Part shown: one piece after another, positions 43,445-51,742 of the stretch | How positions within the stretch are numbered: position 1 is the stretch's first letter | How the letters are laid out: each line of letters starts with the position of its first letter | Assembly: GCA_963787195.1 (NCBI GenBank) | Contig: CAWBCI010000004.1 | Location: 1 to 64,000, forward strand | Length of the DNA stretch: 64,000 bases | Direction of reading: 5' to 3' | DNA from: CAWBCI01 sp963787195 | GTDB taxonomy: Bacteria; Bacteroidota; Bacteroidia; Bacteroidales; JAGOPY01 | Notes under the pieces: generated by a model | The model's input: only the letters and a program-made list of their open reading frames with translations | Database searches by the model: none | What the model was told of the DNA's origin: nothing | Program-made: the position numbers and the translations under genes

Positions 43445-44026
43445 ATGGATATTATATATTTCAAATCCCCCGCCGAAATGAGAAAATGGTTGTCGGAAAA
43501 CCATTTAACAGCCACAGAGATCTTTGCGGGATTTTTTAAGAGATCCACCGGAAAGGAAAGTATTACCTGGGATGAATCAGTGGCGGAAGCACTGTGTTAT
43601 GGCTGGATTGATGGTATAAGGAGGTCAATTGATGAAGAAAGCTATAGCATCCGCTTCACTCCCCGTAAACCCGGAAGTACATGGAGCCAGAAGAATATCA
43701 GGACGGTGGAGGAATTGATAAAAAGCGGCCGGATGCAGCCCGCCGGATTGGCCATATACCAAAAAAGAAAGGAAGAAAAATCAGGACTTTATTCTTTTGA
43801 AAGGGAAAAAATATCTTTGACACCGGAATTTGAAAGTCTCTTCAAACAAAATAAAAAGGCCTGGGAATTTTTCTCCAGCAAGGCTCCTTCATACCGTAAA
43901 ACAGCCGTATACTGGGTCATGAGCGCCAAACAGGAAAAGACCCGGGCGAAGAGATTGCAGGAATTAATTATGGCTTCAGAGCAAAATCAGAAGCCCGCTC
44001 CTTTTAGAGTCAGCAGTCAGCAGTAG
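43445..44026 (+). CDS. YdeI/OmpD-associated family protein
   Basis: Soluble protein of about 193 aa. Start at 43445 (MDIIYFKSPAEMRKWLSENH), the usual beginning of this family. Conserved core WDESVAEALCYGWIDGIRRSIDEESYSIRFTPRKPGSTWSQKN, and a C-terminal YdeI helix region (FFSSKAPSYRKTAVYWVMSAKQEKTRAKRL). Family function is not established. Oddity: the final residues VSSQQ and the TAG stop are encoded by the first units of a CAGTCAG heptad array, so the natural 3' end of the gene has probably been overwritten by repeat DNA. Confidence 0.87.
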   Translation: MDIIYFKSPAEMRKWLSENHLTATEIFAGFFKRSTGKESITWDESVAEALCYGWIDGIRRSIDEESYSIRFTPRKPGSTWSQKNIRTVEELIKSGRMQPAGLAIYQKRKEEKSGLYSFEREKISLTPEFESLFKQNKKAWEFFSSKAPSYRKTAVYWVMSAKQEKTRAKRLQELIMASEQNQKPAPFRVSSQQ

Positions 44027-44063
44027 GCAGTCGGCAGTCAGCAGTCGGCAGTCAGCAGTCAGG
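44007..44063. repeat. Heptad array CAGTCAG/CAGTCGG, 8 units, overlapping a gene end
   Basis: In-phase units from 44007: GAGTCAG, CAGTCAG, CAGTAGG, CAGTCGG, CAGTCAG, CAGTCGG, CAGTCAG and a last one with an extra G. The TAG stop of the YdeI-like gene (44024-44026) lies inside the third unit. Confidence 0.85.
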
Positions 44064-44093
44064 CAGTTTATTTTATTAGAGACACGAAAGTAG

Positions 44094-44113
44094 CCGCAGG
44101 TCGTGACCTGCGG
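44094..44113. repeat. Short palindrome CCGCAGGTC / GACCTGCGG
   Basis: Perfect 9-bp inverted repeat with a 2-nt centre, in the 255-nt gap before the first aminopeptidase gene. It is followed by no T-run on either strand, so it is a REP-like palindrome rather than a clear terminator. Confidence 0.6.
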
Positions 44114-44281
44114 TCAGCAGTTGTTAGCATGAATCTATAACCGCTATAATATTTTTTAATTTTTGACTGACTGTATATAAAAATGAATTCCGGGAGCGAT
44201 AACGAATAGACTATATACAGGACAATAATTCCAGCCGGAATTCGTAATTTTATTATTGACTTTCAGAAAAAAATAAAATTC

Positions 44282-45571
44282 ATGAGAAATTTCCACATCG
44301 ACCCATCACTGTTTATTTCAAACCGGGAAAGGCTTAGCGGGATGCTGGGGCCAGGAGCGCTTGCCATATTCAACTCCAACGATGTTTTCCCAAGGTCCAA
44401 CGACCAGAATTTCCGCTTCCGGCAGAACTCCGACCTGTTTTACATGACAGGTCTGGAACAGGAAAAAACCATCCTGATGCTTTTCCCGGGCAGCCCCAAT
44501 CCTGATCTGCGGGAAGTCCTCTTTATACTCCATGCCGATGCCAGTCTGCTAATCTGGGAAGGTCATAAATTCTCAAAAGAAGAGGCGAAAACCATATCCG
44601 GTATATCCAATGTCAAATTCCTCGACGATTTCGAGGCCGTCCTCACCGAAGCTATGAGCTATGCATCCCAAGTCTATCTGAATTCAGTCGAATACATTAA
44701 ATACTTCAACGAGGTGCCATACCGTGACCTTCGCTTTGGCAAGGAAGTCCGGGAAAAGTACCCCAACCACGAATACCATCGCCTGGCTCCCCTGGTTTAT
44801 GGATTGCGGACCATTAAATCGACCGAAGAGATCCGTCTTATGCGCAAGGCCATTGAAATAACCGGAAAAGCTTTCCGACGTACGCTGGAATTCGTTAAGC
44901 CGGGGGTGATGGAATACCAGGTCCAGGCCGAGATTGAAAGGGAATTCCTTTTCAACGGAGCCAAGGGGAATGCCTACCTGCCCATAGTGGCTTCCGGGAA
45001 AAACGGCTGTGTATTGCATTATATCGACAATCAGGATGTTTGCAAGGATGGCGACCTCCTGCTGATGGACATAGGTGCGGAATACGCCAACTATGCTGCC
45101 GACCTGACCCGCACCATACCGGTCAGCGGACGCTTTAGCCCCCGGCAGCGGGCTTGCTATGAAGCCGTACTGAGAGTCCAGAAAAAAGCTATACAATTAT
45201 TGGTTCCGGGCAATACGATCGACAAGGTAAATAAAGAAGTGAACCTTATGCAGGAGAAGGAAATGATAGGGCTGGGACTTTTCTCAGAAGCCGATGTGAA
45301 GGCACAGGACCCTGCAAGACCTTTGTACTTTAAGTACTATATGCACGGAACCTCTCATTTCCTCGGACTTGATGTGCATGATGTAGGCTCCAAATTCGAA
45401 GCCTTCAGACCGGGCATGGTATTCACCAGCGAACCTGGCATCTATATTTCCGGAGAAAACATAGGGATCAGGCTCGAGAATAATATCCTGGTTTCGGAAG
45501 AGGGGCCAATTGACCTGACGGCGGATATACCGATAGAGCCGGATGAGATCGAAGCCATGATGGGGAAGTGA
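44282..45571 (+). CDS. Aminopeptidase P family protein (M24B), copy 1
   Basis: Metallopeptidase of 429 aa that removes residues before proline. The creatinase-type N-terminal domain (RNFHIDPSLFISNRERLSGML) is followed by the pita-bread domain with five metal ligands in the expected order: LLMDIGAEYANYAADLTRT (two Asp), MHGTSHFLGLDVHDVG (His), FTSEPGIYIS (Glu) and GIRLENNILV (Glu). Cytosolic, no signal peptide. The next gene, 65 nt downstream, is a second member of the family of similar length. A two-unit GTGAGTC heptad sits across its stop codon. Confidence 0.93.
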   Translation: MRNFHIDPSLFISNRERLSGMLGPGALAIFNSNDVFPRSNDQNFRFRQNSDLFYMTGLEQEKTILMLFPGSPNPDLREVLFILHADASLLIWEGHKFSKEEAKTISGISNVKFLDDFEAVLTEAMSYASQVYLNSVEYIKYFNEVPYRDLRFGKEVREKYPNHEYHRLAPLVYGLRTIKSTEEIRLMRKAIEITGKAFRRTLEFVKPGVMEYQVQAEIEREFLFNGAKGNAYLPIVASGKNGCVLHYIDNQDVCKDGDLLLMDIGAEYANYAADLTRTIPVSGRFSPRQRACYEAVLRVQKKAIQLLVPGNTIDKVNKEVNLMQEKEMIGLGLFSEADVKAQDPARPLYFKYYMHGTSHFLGLDVHDVGSKFEAFRPGMVFTSEPGIYISGENIGIRLENNILVSEEGPIDLTADIPIEPDEIEAMMGK

Positions 45572-45581
45572 GTCGTGAGTA
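45568..45581. repeat. Two-unit heptad GTGAGTC/GTGAGTA across a stop codon
   Basis: GTGAGTC (45568-45574) and GTGAGTA (45575-45581). The TGA stop at 45569-45571 lies in the first unit. On its own it would be chance; it is listed because the same placement recurs at 47022, 44007 and 19173. Confidence 0.4.
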
Positions 45582-45636
45582 GAAAATTATCTACCTTTAT
45601 CGTCCTTAAAAAAAATTAACTTTTAAACCCAGGAAT

Positions 45637-47025
45637 ATGTTTGACGCAAAAGTTTATTCAGACAGAAGAAAACAACTTCACAGCCTGATATCTTCAGGCC
45701 TTATCCTGCTCCCCGGAAATCCCGAAGCAGCCATGAATTATCCCTCCAACACTTACCATTACCGCCAGGACAGTAATTTCCTGTACTATTTTGGTCTGGA
45801 TCATCCCGACCTGGCAGGCGTACTGGATATGGATACCAATGAAGATTATATTTTTGGAAATGATGTGGATATAGACGATATAATCTGGATGGGTTTCCAG
45901 CCATCTATTCAGGAAAGGGCCGTAAAAGCCGGTGTAAAAAACACCGCCCCTCTTTCCAAACTGGATGAAATGATAGCGAAAGCTATTGCCGACGGCCGGA
46001 AAATACATATAGTTCCTCCCTACAGAGGAGAAGTAATAATATGGCTGGAAAAATTGCTTGGCACCCATCATTCTGAAATAAAGAATTTCTTTTCACAGGA
46101 TCTTATCAAAGCCATTGTTAAAATGCGCTCGGTGAAAGACGAACATGAGATCAAAGATATGGACGCTGCTACCGACGTAGCTTATGAGATGCATACGACA
46201 GGCATGAAAATGGCAATGCCGGGAGTGGTCGAACAGGAAATTGCAGGTGTGATTGAAGGCATCTCCATCAGTCATGGCGGGCCGGTTTCCTTCCCCGTGA
46301 TCCTGAGTGTTGACGGACAGACCCTGCACAATCATAGCCATGACAATATACTGAAAGAAGGCCGTATGATGGTCATAGATGCCGGTCATGAATCAGCCCT
46401 GCGTTATGCCAGCGATATCACCCGTACAGTGCCGGTAGGTGGAAAGTTCAACCAGCGGCAGAAAGAGATTTATGAGATCGTGCTGAAAGCAAATGTGGAT
46501 TGCATAAAAGCCGTGAAACCCGGCATCATGTTCAAGGAAGTACATCTGATGGCGGCGAAGATAGTCGCGAGCGGACTGAAAGAACTTGGCCTGATGAAGG
46601 GCGATGTAGATGCTGCCGTTGAGCAGGGCGCCCACGCACTCTTCTTCCCGCACGGACTGGGCCATATGCTCGGAATGGATGTGCACGACATGGAAGGTTT
46701 GGGCGAAAATAATGTAGGCTATGACGATACTGTGAAGCGCAGCGATCAGTTTGGACTGGCCTTCCTGAGGATGGCACGTAAGCTCGAGCCTGGTTTCGTA
46801 GTAACTGTGGAACCTGGAATTTACTTCATCCCCGCCCTCATCGATATCTGGAAAAAAGAAAACAAATTCGCTGAATTTATCAACTACGATAAGGTAGAAA
46901 CCTACAAAGATTTCGGGGGCATCCGCATAGAAGACGATGTGCTGGTAACTGCCGATGGATACCGTGTTCTCGGGAAACCTATTCCGAAGACAGTGAAGGA
47001 GATTGAAGAGCTGATGAAGAAGTGA
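45637..47025 (+). CDS. Aminopeptidase P family protein (M24B), copy 2
   Basis: Metallopeptidase of 462 aa. N-terminal domain LPGNPEAAMNYPSNTYHYRQDSNFLYYFG is the usual aminopeptidase P block. Metal ligands: MVIDAGHESALRYASDITRT, FFPHGLGHMLGMDVHDME, VTVEPGIYFIP and GGIRIEDDVLV. It is longer than its neighbour, mainly by an insert near 370-420 (KLEPGFVV...DIWKKENKFAEF). The two copies are probably co-transcribed. A heptad array begins at its stop codon. Confidence 0.93.
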   Translation: MFDAKVYSDRRKQLHSLISSGLILLPGNPEAAMNYPSNTYHYRQDSNFLYYFGLDHPDLAGVLDMDTNEDYIFGNDVDIDDIIWMGFQPSIQERAVKAGVKNTAPLSKLDEMIAKAIADGRKIHIVPPYRGEVIIWLEKLLGTHHSEIKNFFSQDLIKAIVKMRSVKDEHEIKDMDAATDVAYEMHTTGMKMAMPGVVEQEIAGVIEGISISHGGPVSFPVILSVDGQTLHNHSHDNILKEGRMMVIDAGHESALRYASDITRTVPVGGKFNQRQKEIYEIVLKANVDCIKAVKPGIMFKEVHLMAAKIVASGLKELGLMKGDVDAAVEQGAHALFFPHGLGHMLGMDVHDMEGLGENNVGYDDTVKRSDQFGLAFLRMARKLEPGFVVTVEPGIYFIPALIDIWKKENKFAEFINYDKVETYKDFGGIRIEDDVLVTADGYRVLGKPIPKTVKEIEELMKK

Positions 47026-47056
47026 TCGGTGAACAGTGAACAGTGAACAGTGAGCG
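47022..47056. repeat. Heptad array GTGAACA, 5 units, starting at a stop codon
   Basis: In-phase units from 47022: GTGATCG, GTGAACA three times, GTGAGCG. The TGA stop of the second aminopeptidase (47023-47025) is inside the first unit. Confidence 0.8.
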
Positions 47057-47078
47057 CTTAAGGAATCCTTTGTAAAAC

Positions 47079-47116
47079 ATTTCTCGGGCTACGACTATAG
47101 TCGTAGCCCGAGAAAT
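47079..47116. repeat. Perfect 38-bp palindrome
   Basis: Every base from 47079 to 47097 pairs with its mirror from 47116 to 47098, with no loop; the centre is CTATAG and the arms contain CTCGGGCTACGA. There is no T-run after it, and a separate terminator follows 67 nt downstream. Confidence 0.9.
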
Positions 47117-47182
47117 TACCGGAGCTCTCTCAACATCCACTAAAAGAATCATTTAGACACAAATCAGCGCTTCCATCAAAAA

Positions 47183-47221
47183 ACTTGTCCGACACCTATA
47201 GTTGTCTGACAAGTTTTTTTT
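47183..47221 (+). terminator. Hairpin terminator after the aminopeptidase pair
   Basis: ACTTGTCCGACA (47183-47194) pairs with TGTCTGACAAGT (47203-47214) with one mismatch, and a run of T follows. It shares 24 of 28 core positions with the terminator at 38706-38735. Confidence 0.85.
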
Positions 47222-47278
47222 AACATTTCCTTAAGAAAATAATAATCTGTTGAAGAATACGGATATAATCTACTGTTA

Positions 47279-47286
47279 TAACTTTG
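47279..47286 (+). promoter_or_regulatory. Candidate -7 promoter element (TAACTTTG)
   Basis: TAnnTTTG match followed by CAGC, 47 nt before the ATG at 47333. No -33 box at the standard spacing. Confidence 0.45.
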
Positions 47287-47332
47287 CAGCTTGTAATTTT
47301 TCGTTCATATACTTTAAAATATTTTAGTTGCT

Positions 47333-47614
47333 ATGGAAAATCAAATTAATGACACTCTTAGAAATGAGTGCGAGAATGCATTGACTAGCCTTGAAAAACT
47401 GAAACTATCATATACTGAAGAATTAAAATCCAAACTGACCTGGTGCCTGGGCAGTTATGATAATGATAAAAACCCTTCCGGACTCTATGAAATGGGAATT
47501 GTAGCCCTGGAAACATTGAAAGATGTTAAAAAGAATAATCCAAGGAAGATCAATAAAAAAATCATAGAAGGACTTGAAGGATCTCTTCAGGCTTATGCAG
47601 CCGGCCGGAATTAA
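47333..47614 (+). CDS. Small conserved-looking hypothetical protein (93 aa)
   Basis: Soluble, mainly helical protein: ECENALTSLEKLKLSYTEEL, then LTWCLGSYDNDKNPSGLYEMG and KKIIEGLEGSLQAYAAG. It has the size and composition of small Bacteroidota hypotheticals, but I cannot name a family. It has its own promoter element and stands alone, so no function is inferred. Confidence 0.6.
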   Translation: MENQINDTLRNECENALTSLEKLKLSYTEELKSKLTWCLGSYDNDKNPSGLYEMGIVALETLKDVKKNNPRKINKKIIEGLEGSLQAYAAGRN

Positions 47615-47776
47615 TTCCACGTACTGATTTTCTTCCCCGGGCCGGATGCCTGTACCTTCATTTTTTCATCTTTTTGCCTGGAATTTATAATTTCAGACCT
47701 GATTGAATATTGTCCTTTTCAGACTGAAAAAGTATGACCAGAAGGCAGGCTTATTCAGCAGGTTAGCAATATGCCT

Positions 47777-47784
47777 TATCTTTG
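47777..47784 (+). promoter_or_regulatory. Candidate -7 promoter element (TATCTTTG)
   Basis: TAnnTTTG match 23 nt before the ATG at 47808 of the frameshifted hydrolase gene. Confidence 0.45.
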
Positions 47785-47807
47785 GTACCGATTTCAGAAA
47801 TTGATAT

Positions 47808-48615
47808 ATGCCGAAGATAATTTTCAAAGATCAGCAGATCCATTACAGCAGCCGCGGCAAAGGAAATTGTATAGTATTATTGCACGGCTTCCTGGAATCA
47901 TCCGGGATATGGAAGCGTTTTGCGCGCAGGCTGTCCGGCCACTTTCAGGTTATCAGTATAGACCTGCCCGGACATGGGAAAAGCGATTGCCTGGCTGAAA
48001 TACACAGCATGGACCTCATGGCTGAATCGGTCTATGCCGTTCTGAAACATCTTCAAATCAACATCTTGCATCATGGCAGGCCATTCCATGGGCGGATATG
48101 TAAGCCTTGCCTTCAGTGAAAAATATTCTTCAAAAATCAAGGGGCTGGTTCTGTTTCACTCCCACGCAGCGGCCGATTCAGATGAAGCCCGTATCAACCG
48201 TGATCGTACCATCAGCATTGTGAAAAAAGACCGGAAAGATTTCATCATCAATTTCATCCCGGGGCTTTTCGATCCTCCAAATATTCCGAAATTCCCGGAA
48301 GAGATAAAAGAACTCCGCCGTATAGCCATGGAATGCCCCGCTGAAGGTATTACAGCGGCCCTGGAGGGTATGAAAATCCGTCCCGACCGGACTCATGTAC
48401 TTGCACAAGCCACGATGCCCGTATTGTTTATCATCGGCAAAAATGATCCGAAAATCCCATTGGAAAAGCTGATGACCCAGGCTACCCTGCCTCCTCACAG
48501 TGAAATATTGCTGCTGGAGGATGTCGGACATATGGGCTTTATTGAAGCCGGAGAGGAAAGCCTCCGGAGCCTCCTTTATTTTGCCCTGAAAATACAGGTA
48601 CATCCAAGGACCTAA
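47808..48615 (+). pseudogene. Alpha/beta-fold hydrolase gene with a +1 frameshift
   Basis: Two overlapping reading frames make one protein of about 268 aa. The first (from 47808) gives MPKIIFKDQQIHYSSRG, VLLHGFLESSGIW and IDLPGHGKS. The second (in frame at 48073) gives the nucleophile elbow AGHSMGGY, the Asp region IIGKNDPKIP and the catalytic His in DVGHMGF. Removing one base near 48072 joins ...LQINILH to MAGHSMGG and restores a normal hydrolase. The remainder is undamaged, with all three catalytic positions present, so the lesion is recent or is a sequencing error. The site is not a homopolymer. Family members include esterases and MenH-like hydrolases. Confidence 0.8.
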
Positions 48616-48690
48616 GTGGAATCTTAAAGCTGCTACACAAAATTTCATTTACTTTGCATTTCTCTTTGAAAGCAAATAGAAAATTATCCC

Positions 48691-50712
48691 ATGGCAAGGA
48701 ATAAAGAACTTAAAGTCAGAAAAACAGAACTCTCGAAAACTATGTCCGATAAAACAAGGAAGCGTTTATTTATGGGCATTATCGTCGTATTTACATTTCT
48801 TCTATACGGAAATATAATAAAGAATTATTATAACCTTGACGATAACTATATCAACAGTGAAAAATCGGAATTGCACCAGGGGGTTTCCGTCATACCATGG
48901 ATCCTGGGCTCCCGTTATGCCACCGCGGGAGAGAAAAGTTACGGTTACAGACCGATCACACGCATTTCTTTTGCTATGGAATACAGCCTTTTCAGATTGT
49001 TCGGCATTCCTTCCAAAGTAGATCCTTATGTAAGCCATTTTTTTAATCTGCTTTATTATTTGATAGGTGTATTATTGCTTTTCAAAGTGCTCAGGCGTCT
49101 TTTCAGGAATATGCATCCCATTTTCCCACTGGTTGTGACCCTTCTTTTCATAGCACATCCTGTGCATACGGAAGTTGTGAACAGTCTTAAAAACAGGGAC
49201 GAACTTTTTGTGCTGATCTTCTCTTTATGGTCGCTCTGGCTCTTCCTGAAATATGCCGATACTGACAAAATAAAATTTGCCATTTGGGGCGGGATTATCT
49301 ATATGCTGGCCTTTCTTGCAAAACCAACAGCAGCTTCATTCTTCTTCATTATCCCGCTTTCATTGTATTTCTTTACTGAACTGAAAACAAAAAAAGTAAT
49401 TTACATAGGGCTGGGACTTTTGGCCTTCGCATTAATAGCCGCTTTCGGACCTTTCCTCTACCTGCCCAACCTGCAACGCCCACTGAGGCTGGATGAAAAC
49501 CCACTGGTGATGGATCCGCACTTCATGGACCGCATCCCTTATGCATTTTACATTTTGTATTATTACATGAGGCTTCTTGTTATACCGCATCCCCTCCTCT
49601 ATTATTACGGTTATAATATGATTCCCCTGGTGGGCTTCGGAAATATATACGTCATACTTTCCATAATCTTCCACCTTGGAATATTCGCTTTTGCCATTTG
49701 GAAGATCCGGGAAAAACACATCCTGGCTTTTGCCATACTCGTGTACCTGACTTCAATTGCCATGTTCACCAATATTGTAAGGCCGGCACCCGGGATTATA
49801 GCCGAACGTTTCCTCTTTATTCCATCCCTGGGTTTTGTAATTGCCCTGGCCTATTTCCTTTTCAAGATGTTCCTGGTATCCCCTTCAAAAAAGACTCTTC
49901 CAACGAGCAAACTGGTTTTCATTCTAACGGTCATGATTATCATCCTTATACCTTATTCGGCTAAAACATACACGAGGAATTTCGATTGGAGGAATAGCTA
50001 TACGCTTTATAGTTCGGATATGCCCCTGCTCTACAATTCAGCCAAGGCGAATGACCTCTATGCCACCGAAATCATGACTGCGGTGAACAAGGAAATGGCC
50101 AAACCGGTGAATGTACTGAAATTCGTGAAGCCCAGAATACAGGAAGCCATTTCCCATTATGAAAGGGTTACAGAGATTGACCCTTCCTATGCATCGGCAT
50201 ACAACAATATAGGTGTTATTTATTCCCGTATTTTTAAAAAGTATGATACCGCAATCATTTACTTCAATAAAGCTCTGAAGTATAAGCCTGATGATCCCAT
50301 GACCTACTTTTATCTCGGACAGTCTTATGAAAACAAGGGTGAATATGCCAGGGCTATCGACGATTATAACAAAAGCCTTGCACTTGATTCTACCGCAATT
50401 AATACCCGTTCCAGGCTTGCCAATGTTTATTATGGTTTGGGTGAATTTAAGAAGGCCGTCAGCATGAACGAAGAGATCATGCGGATTGCACCTGGGGAAT
50501 CACTTCCATACGCGAACATCGGTAATTACTACTTCTTTCAAAAAGATACGGTCAATGCCATCAAATTCTATGAAAGAGCGGTTGAATTAGGGGCTCCCGC
50601 TGTCGCCAGCGAATTCCTAAGTAAGTATTACGCTTCTAAAGGAGACCAGCGAAAATCCAATTACTACAAGAAAATTGCCGGCGATCTGCAAAAAAAACAG
50701 GAGAACGAATGA
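48691..50712 (+). CDS. TMTC-like polytopic membrane protein with C-terminal TPR repeats
   Basis: Protein of 673 aa. A GT-C-like membrane part (about ten helices, residues 28-430) opens with an acidic LDDNYINSEKSE loop and contains FIAHPVHTEVVNSLKNRDELFVLIF, the block typical of DUF1736/TMTC proteins. The C-terminal 200 residues form at least four TPR units (YASAYNNIGVIYSRIFKKYD, DPMTYFYLGQSYENKGEYAR, NTRSRLANVYYGLGEFKKA, LPYANIGNYYFFQKD). Eukaryotic TMTC proteins are O-mannosyltransferases; bacterial relatives are uncharacterised. Its stop codon overlaps the start of the KAS III gene (ATGA), which implies coupled expression. Confidence 0.83.
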   Translation: MARNKELKVRKTELSKTMSDKTRKRLFMGIIVVFTFLLYGNIIKNYYNLDDNYINSEKSELHQGVSVIPWILGSRYATAGEKSYGYRPITRISFAMEYSLFRLFGIPSKVDPYVSHFFNLLYYLIGVLLLFKVLRRLFRNMHPIFPLVVTLLFIAHPVHTEVVNSLKNRDELFVLIFSLWSLWLFLKYADTDKIKFAIWGGIIYMLAFLAKPTAASFFFIIPLSLYFFTELKTKKVIYIGLGLLAFALIAAFGPFLYLPNLQRPLRLDENPLVMDPHFMDRIPYAFYILYYYMRLLVIPHPLLYYYGYNMIPLVGFGNIYVILSIIFHLGIFAFAIWKIREKHILAFAILVYLTSIAMFTNIVRPAPGIIAERFLFIPSLGFVIALAYFLFKMFLVSPSKKTLPTSKLVFILTVMIIILIPYSAKTYTRNFDWRNSYTLYSSDMPLLYNSAKANDLYATEIMTAVNKEMAKPVNVLKFVKPRIQEAISHYERVTEIDPSYASAYNNIGVIYSRIFKKYDTAIIYFNKALKYKPDDPMTYFYLGQSYENKGEYARAIDDYNKSLALDSTAINTRSRLANVYYGLGEFKKAVSMNEEIMRIAPGESLPYANIGNYYFFQKDTVNAIKFYERAVELGAPAVASEFLSKYYASKGDQRKSNYYKKIAGDLQKKQENE

Positions 50713-51725
50713 AAAGCTATATCCGGGCACTGACTTATTACCTGCCTGAAAAGGTGCTCAGCAACGAAGATCTCTCGGCCCGTTTCCCTGACCTGAAGAT
50801 CGCCGACCTGACCCGCCTCACAGGTGTATTTAAAAGGCATATAGCTGCAGAAGATGAGACTGCTTTTGACCTCGCCCTGGCCTCTGCCCGCAAATTATTT
50901 TCGGAAAATAATATAAGTCCCGAAGAAATAGATTTTATCCTTTACAACACCCAATGGAGCGATTATATAACCCCTGCCACTGCTTGCATACTCCAGGACC
51001 GCCTTGGAATCCCCCAGGACAGCGGGGCCATTGATATCAGCCAGGGTTGTACCGGTTATATTTACGGACTGAGCCTTGCCCGGGGACTTGTTGAAAGCAA
51101 TTCGGCCAAAAATGTATTGCTGCTCACTTCAGATACTATGTCCAAATCTTTGCATCCTGAAGATAAAAGTAACCAGGCTATTTTCGGAGATGGGGCTGCG
51201 GCTACCCTTATTTCGAAGAATGAGGTTGAGAATGGCCCCTTCATAGGCGACTTTGTATTTGGGACCGATGGTAGCGGTTTTACTGAGATCATAATCAGGC
51301 ATGGAGGAGCGCGTTATCCGCATTTTAAATTCGAAGGACGGGATTACAAGGATAATTTCGGGAATGTTAGAAATGACGACTACTTCTTTATGAACGGGGC
51401 TGCTGTCTTTTCATTCTCAACCAAAATAGCCGGGGAACTGCTTCACAAAATCTATGAGAAGACTGGTTACAAACAGGAGGACATCGATTTCTTTGTGTTT
51501 CACCAGGCCAACCGCATCATCCTGGAATCCGTATTCCGGAAAAATCATATTCCACCTGAAAAAACTATTATACATCTTGAAGATTGCGGGAATACAGTGT
51601 CTTCAAGTATCCCTATAGCGCTTTGGCATGCAATGGAGGAAAAGAAAGTCAAAAAAGGCGACCTGGTGCTGCTGGCAGGATTTGGAGTGGGATTCTCATG
51701 GGCAGGGACTATTGTCCGTTTATAA
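50709..51725 (+). CDS. 3-oxoacyl-ACP synthase III family protein (KAS III), copy 1
   Basis: Thiolase-fold condensing enzyme of 338 aa that starts acyl-chain elongation from acyl-CoA and malonyl-ACP. The catalytic triad is present: Cys 114 in QGCTGYIYG, His 265 in FHQANR and Asn 295 in CGNTVSSSIP. YITPATACILQDRLGI and GDGAAATLIS are family blocks. It overlaps the TMTC-like gene by 4 nt. A second KAS III at 62176 is clearly related (shared ATACILQ(D/E)RLG and GC(T/S)GYIYGLS). Neither lies in a housekeeping fab cluster, so both are probably for specialised acyl products. Confidence 0.93.
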   Translation: MKSYIRALTYYLPEKVLSNEDLSARFPDLKIADLTRLTGVFKRHIAAEDETAFDLALASARKLFSENNISPEEIDFILYNTQWSDYITPATACILQDRLGIPQDSGAIDISQGCTGYIYGLSLARGLVESNSAKNVLLLTSDTMSKSLHPEDKSNQAIFGDGAAATLISKNEVENGPFIGDFVFGTDGSGFTEIIIRHGGARYPHFKFEGRDYKDNFGNVRNDDYFFMNGAAVFSFSTKIAGELLHKIYEKTGYKQEDIDFFVFHQANRIILESVFRKNHIPPEKTIIHLEDCGNTVSSSIPIALWHAMEEKKVKKGDLVLLAGFGVGFSWAGTIVRL

Positions 51726-51742
51726 ATTTTATATTTTTTTAA

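Larger units (their letters stand above)
47026..47332. other. 307-nt intergenic region: heptads, 38-bp palindrome, terminator, promoter
   Basis: Holds, in order, a GTGAACA array, a perfect palindrome at 47079-47116, a T-tailed hairpin at 47183-47221, and a -7 promoter element (TAACTTTG, 47279-47286) before the small gene at 47333. No frame of interest. Confidence 0.7.
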
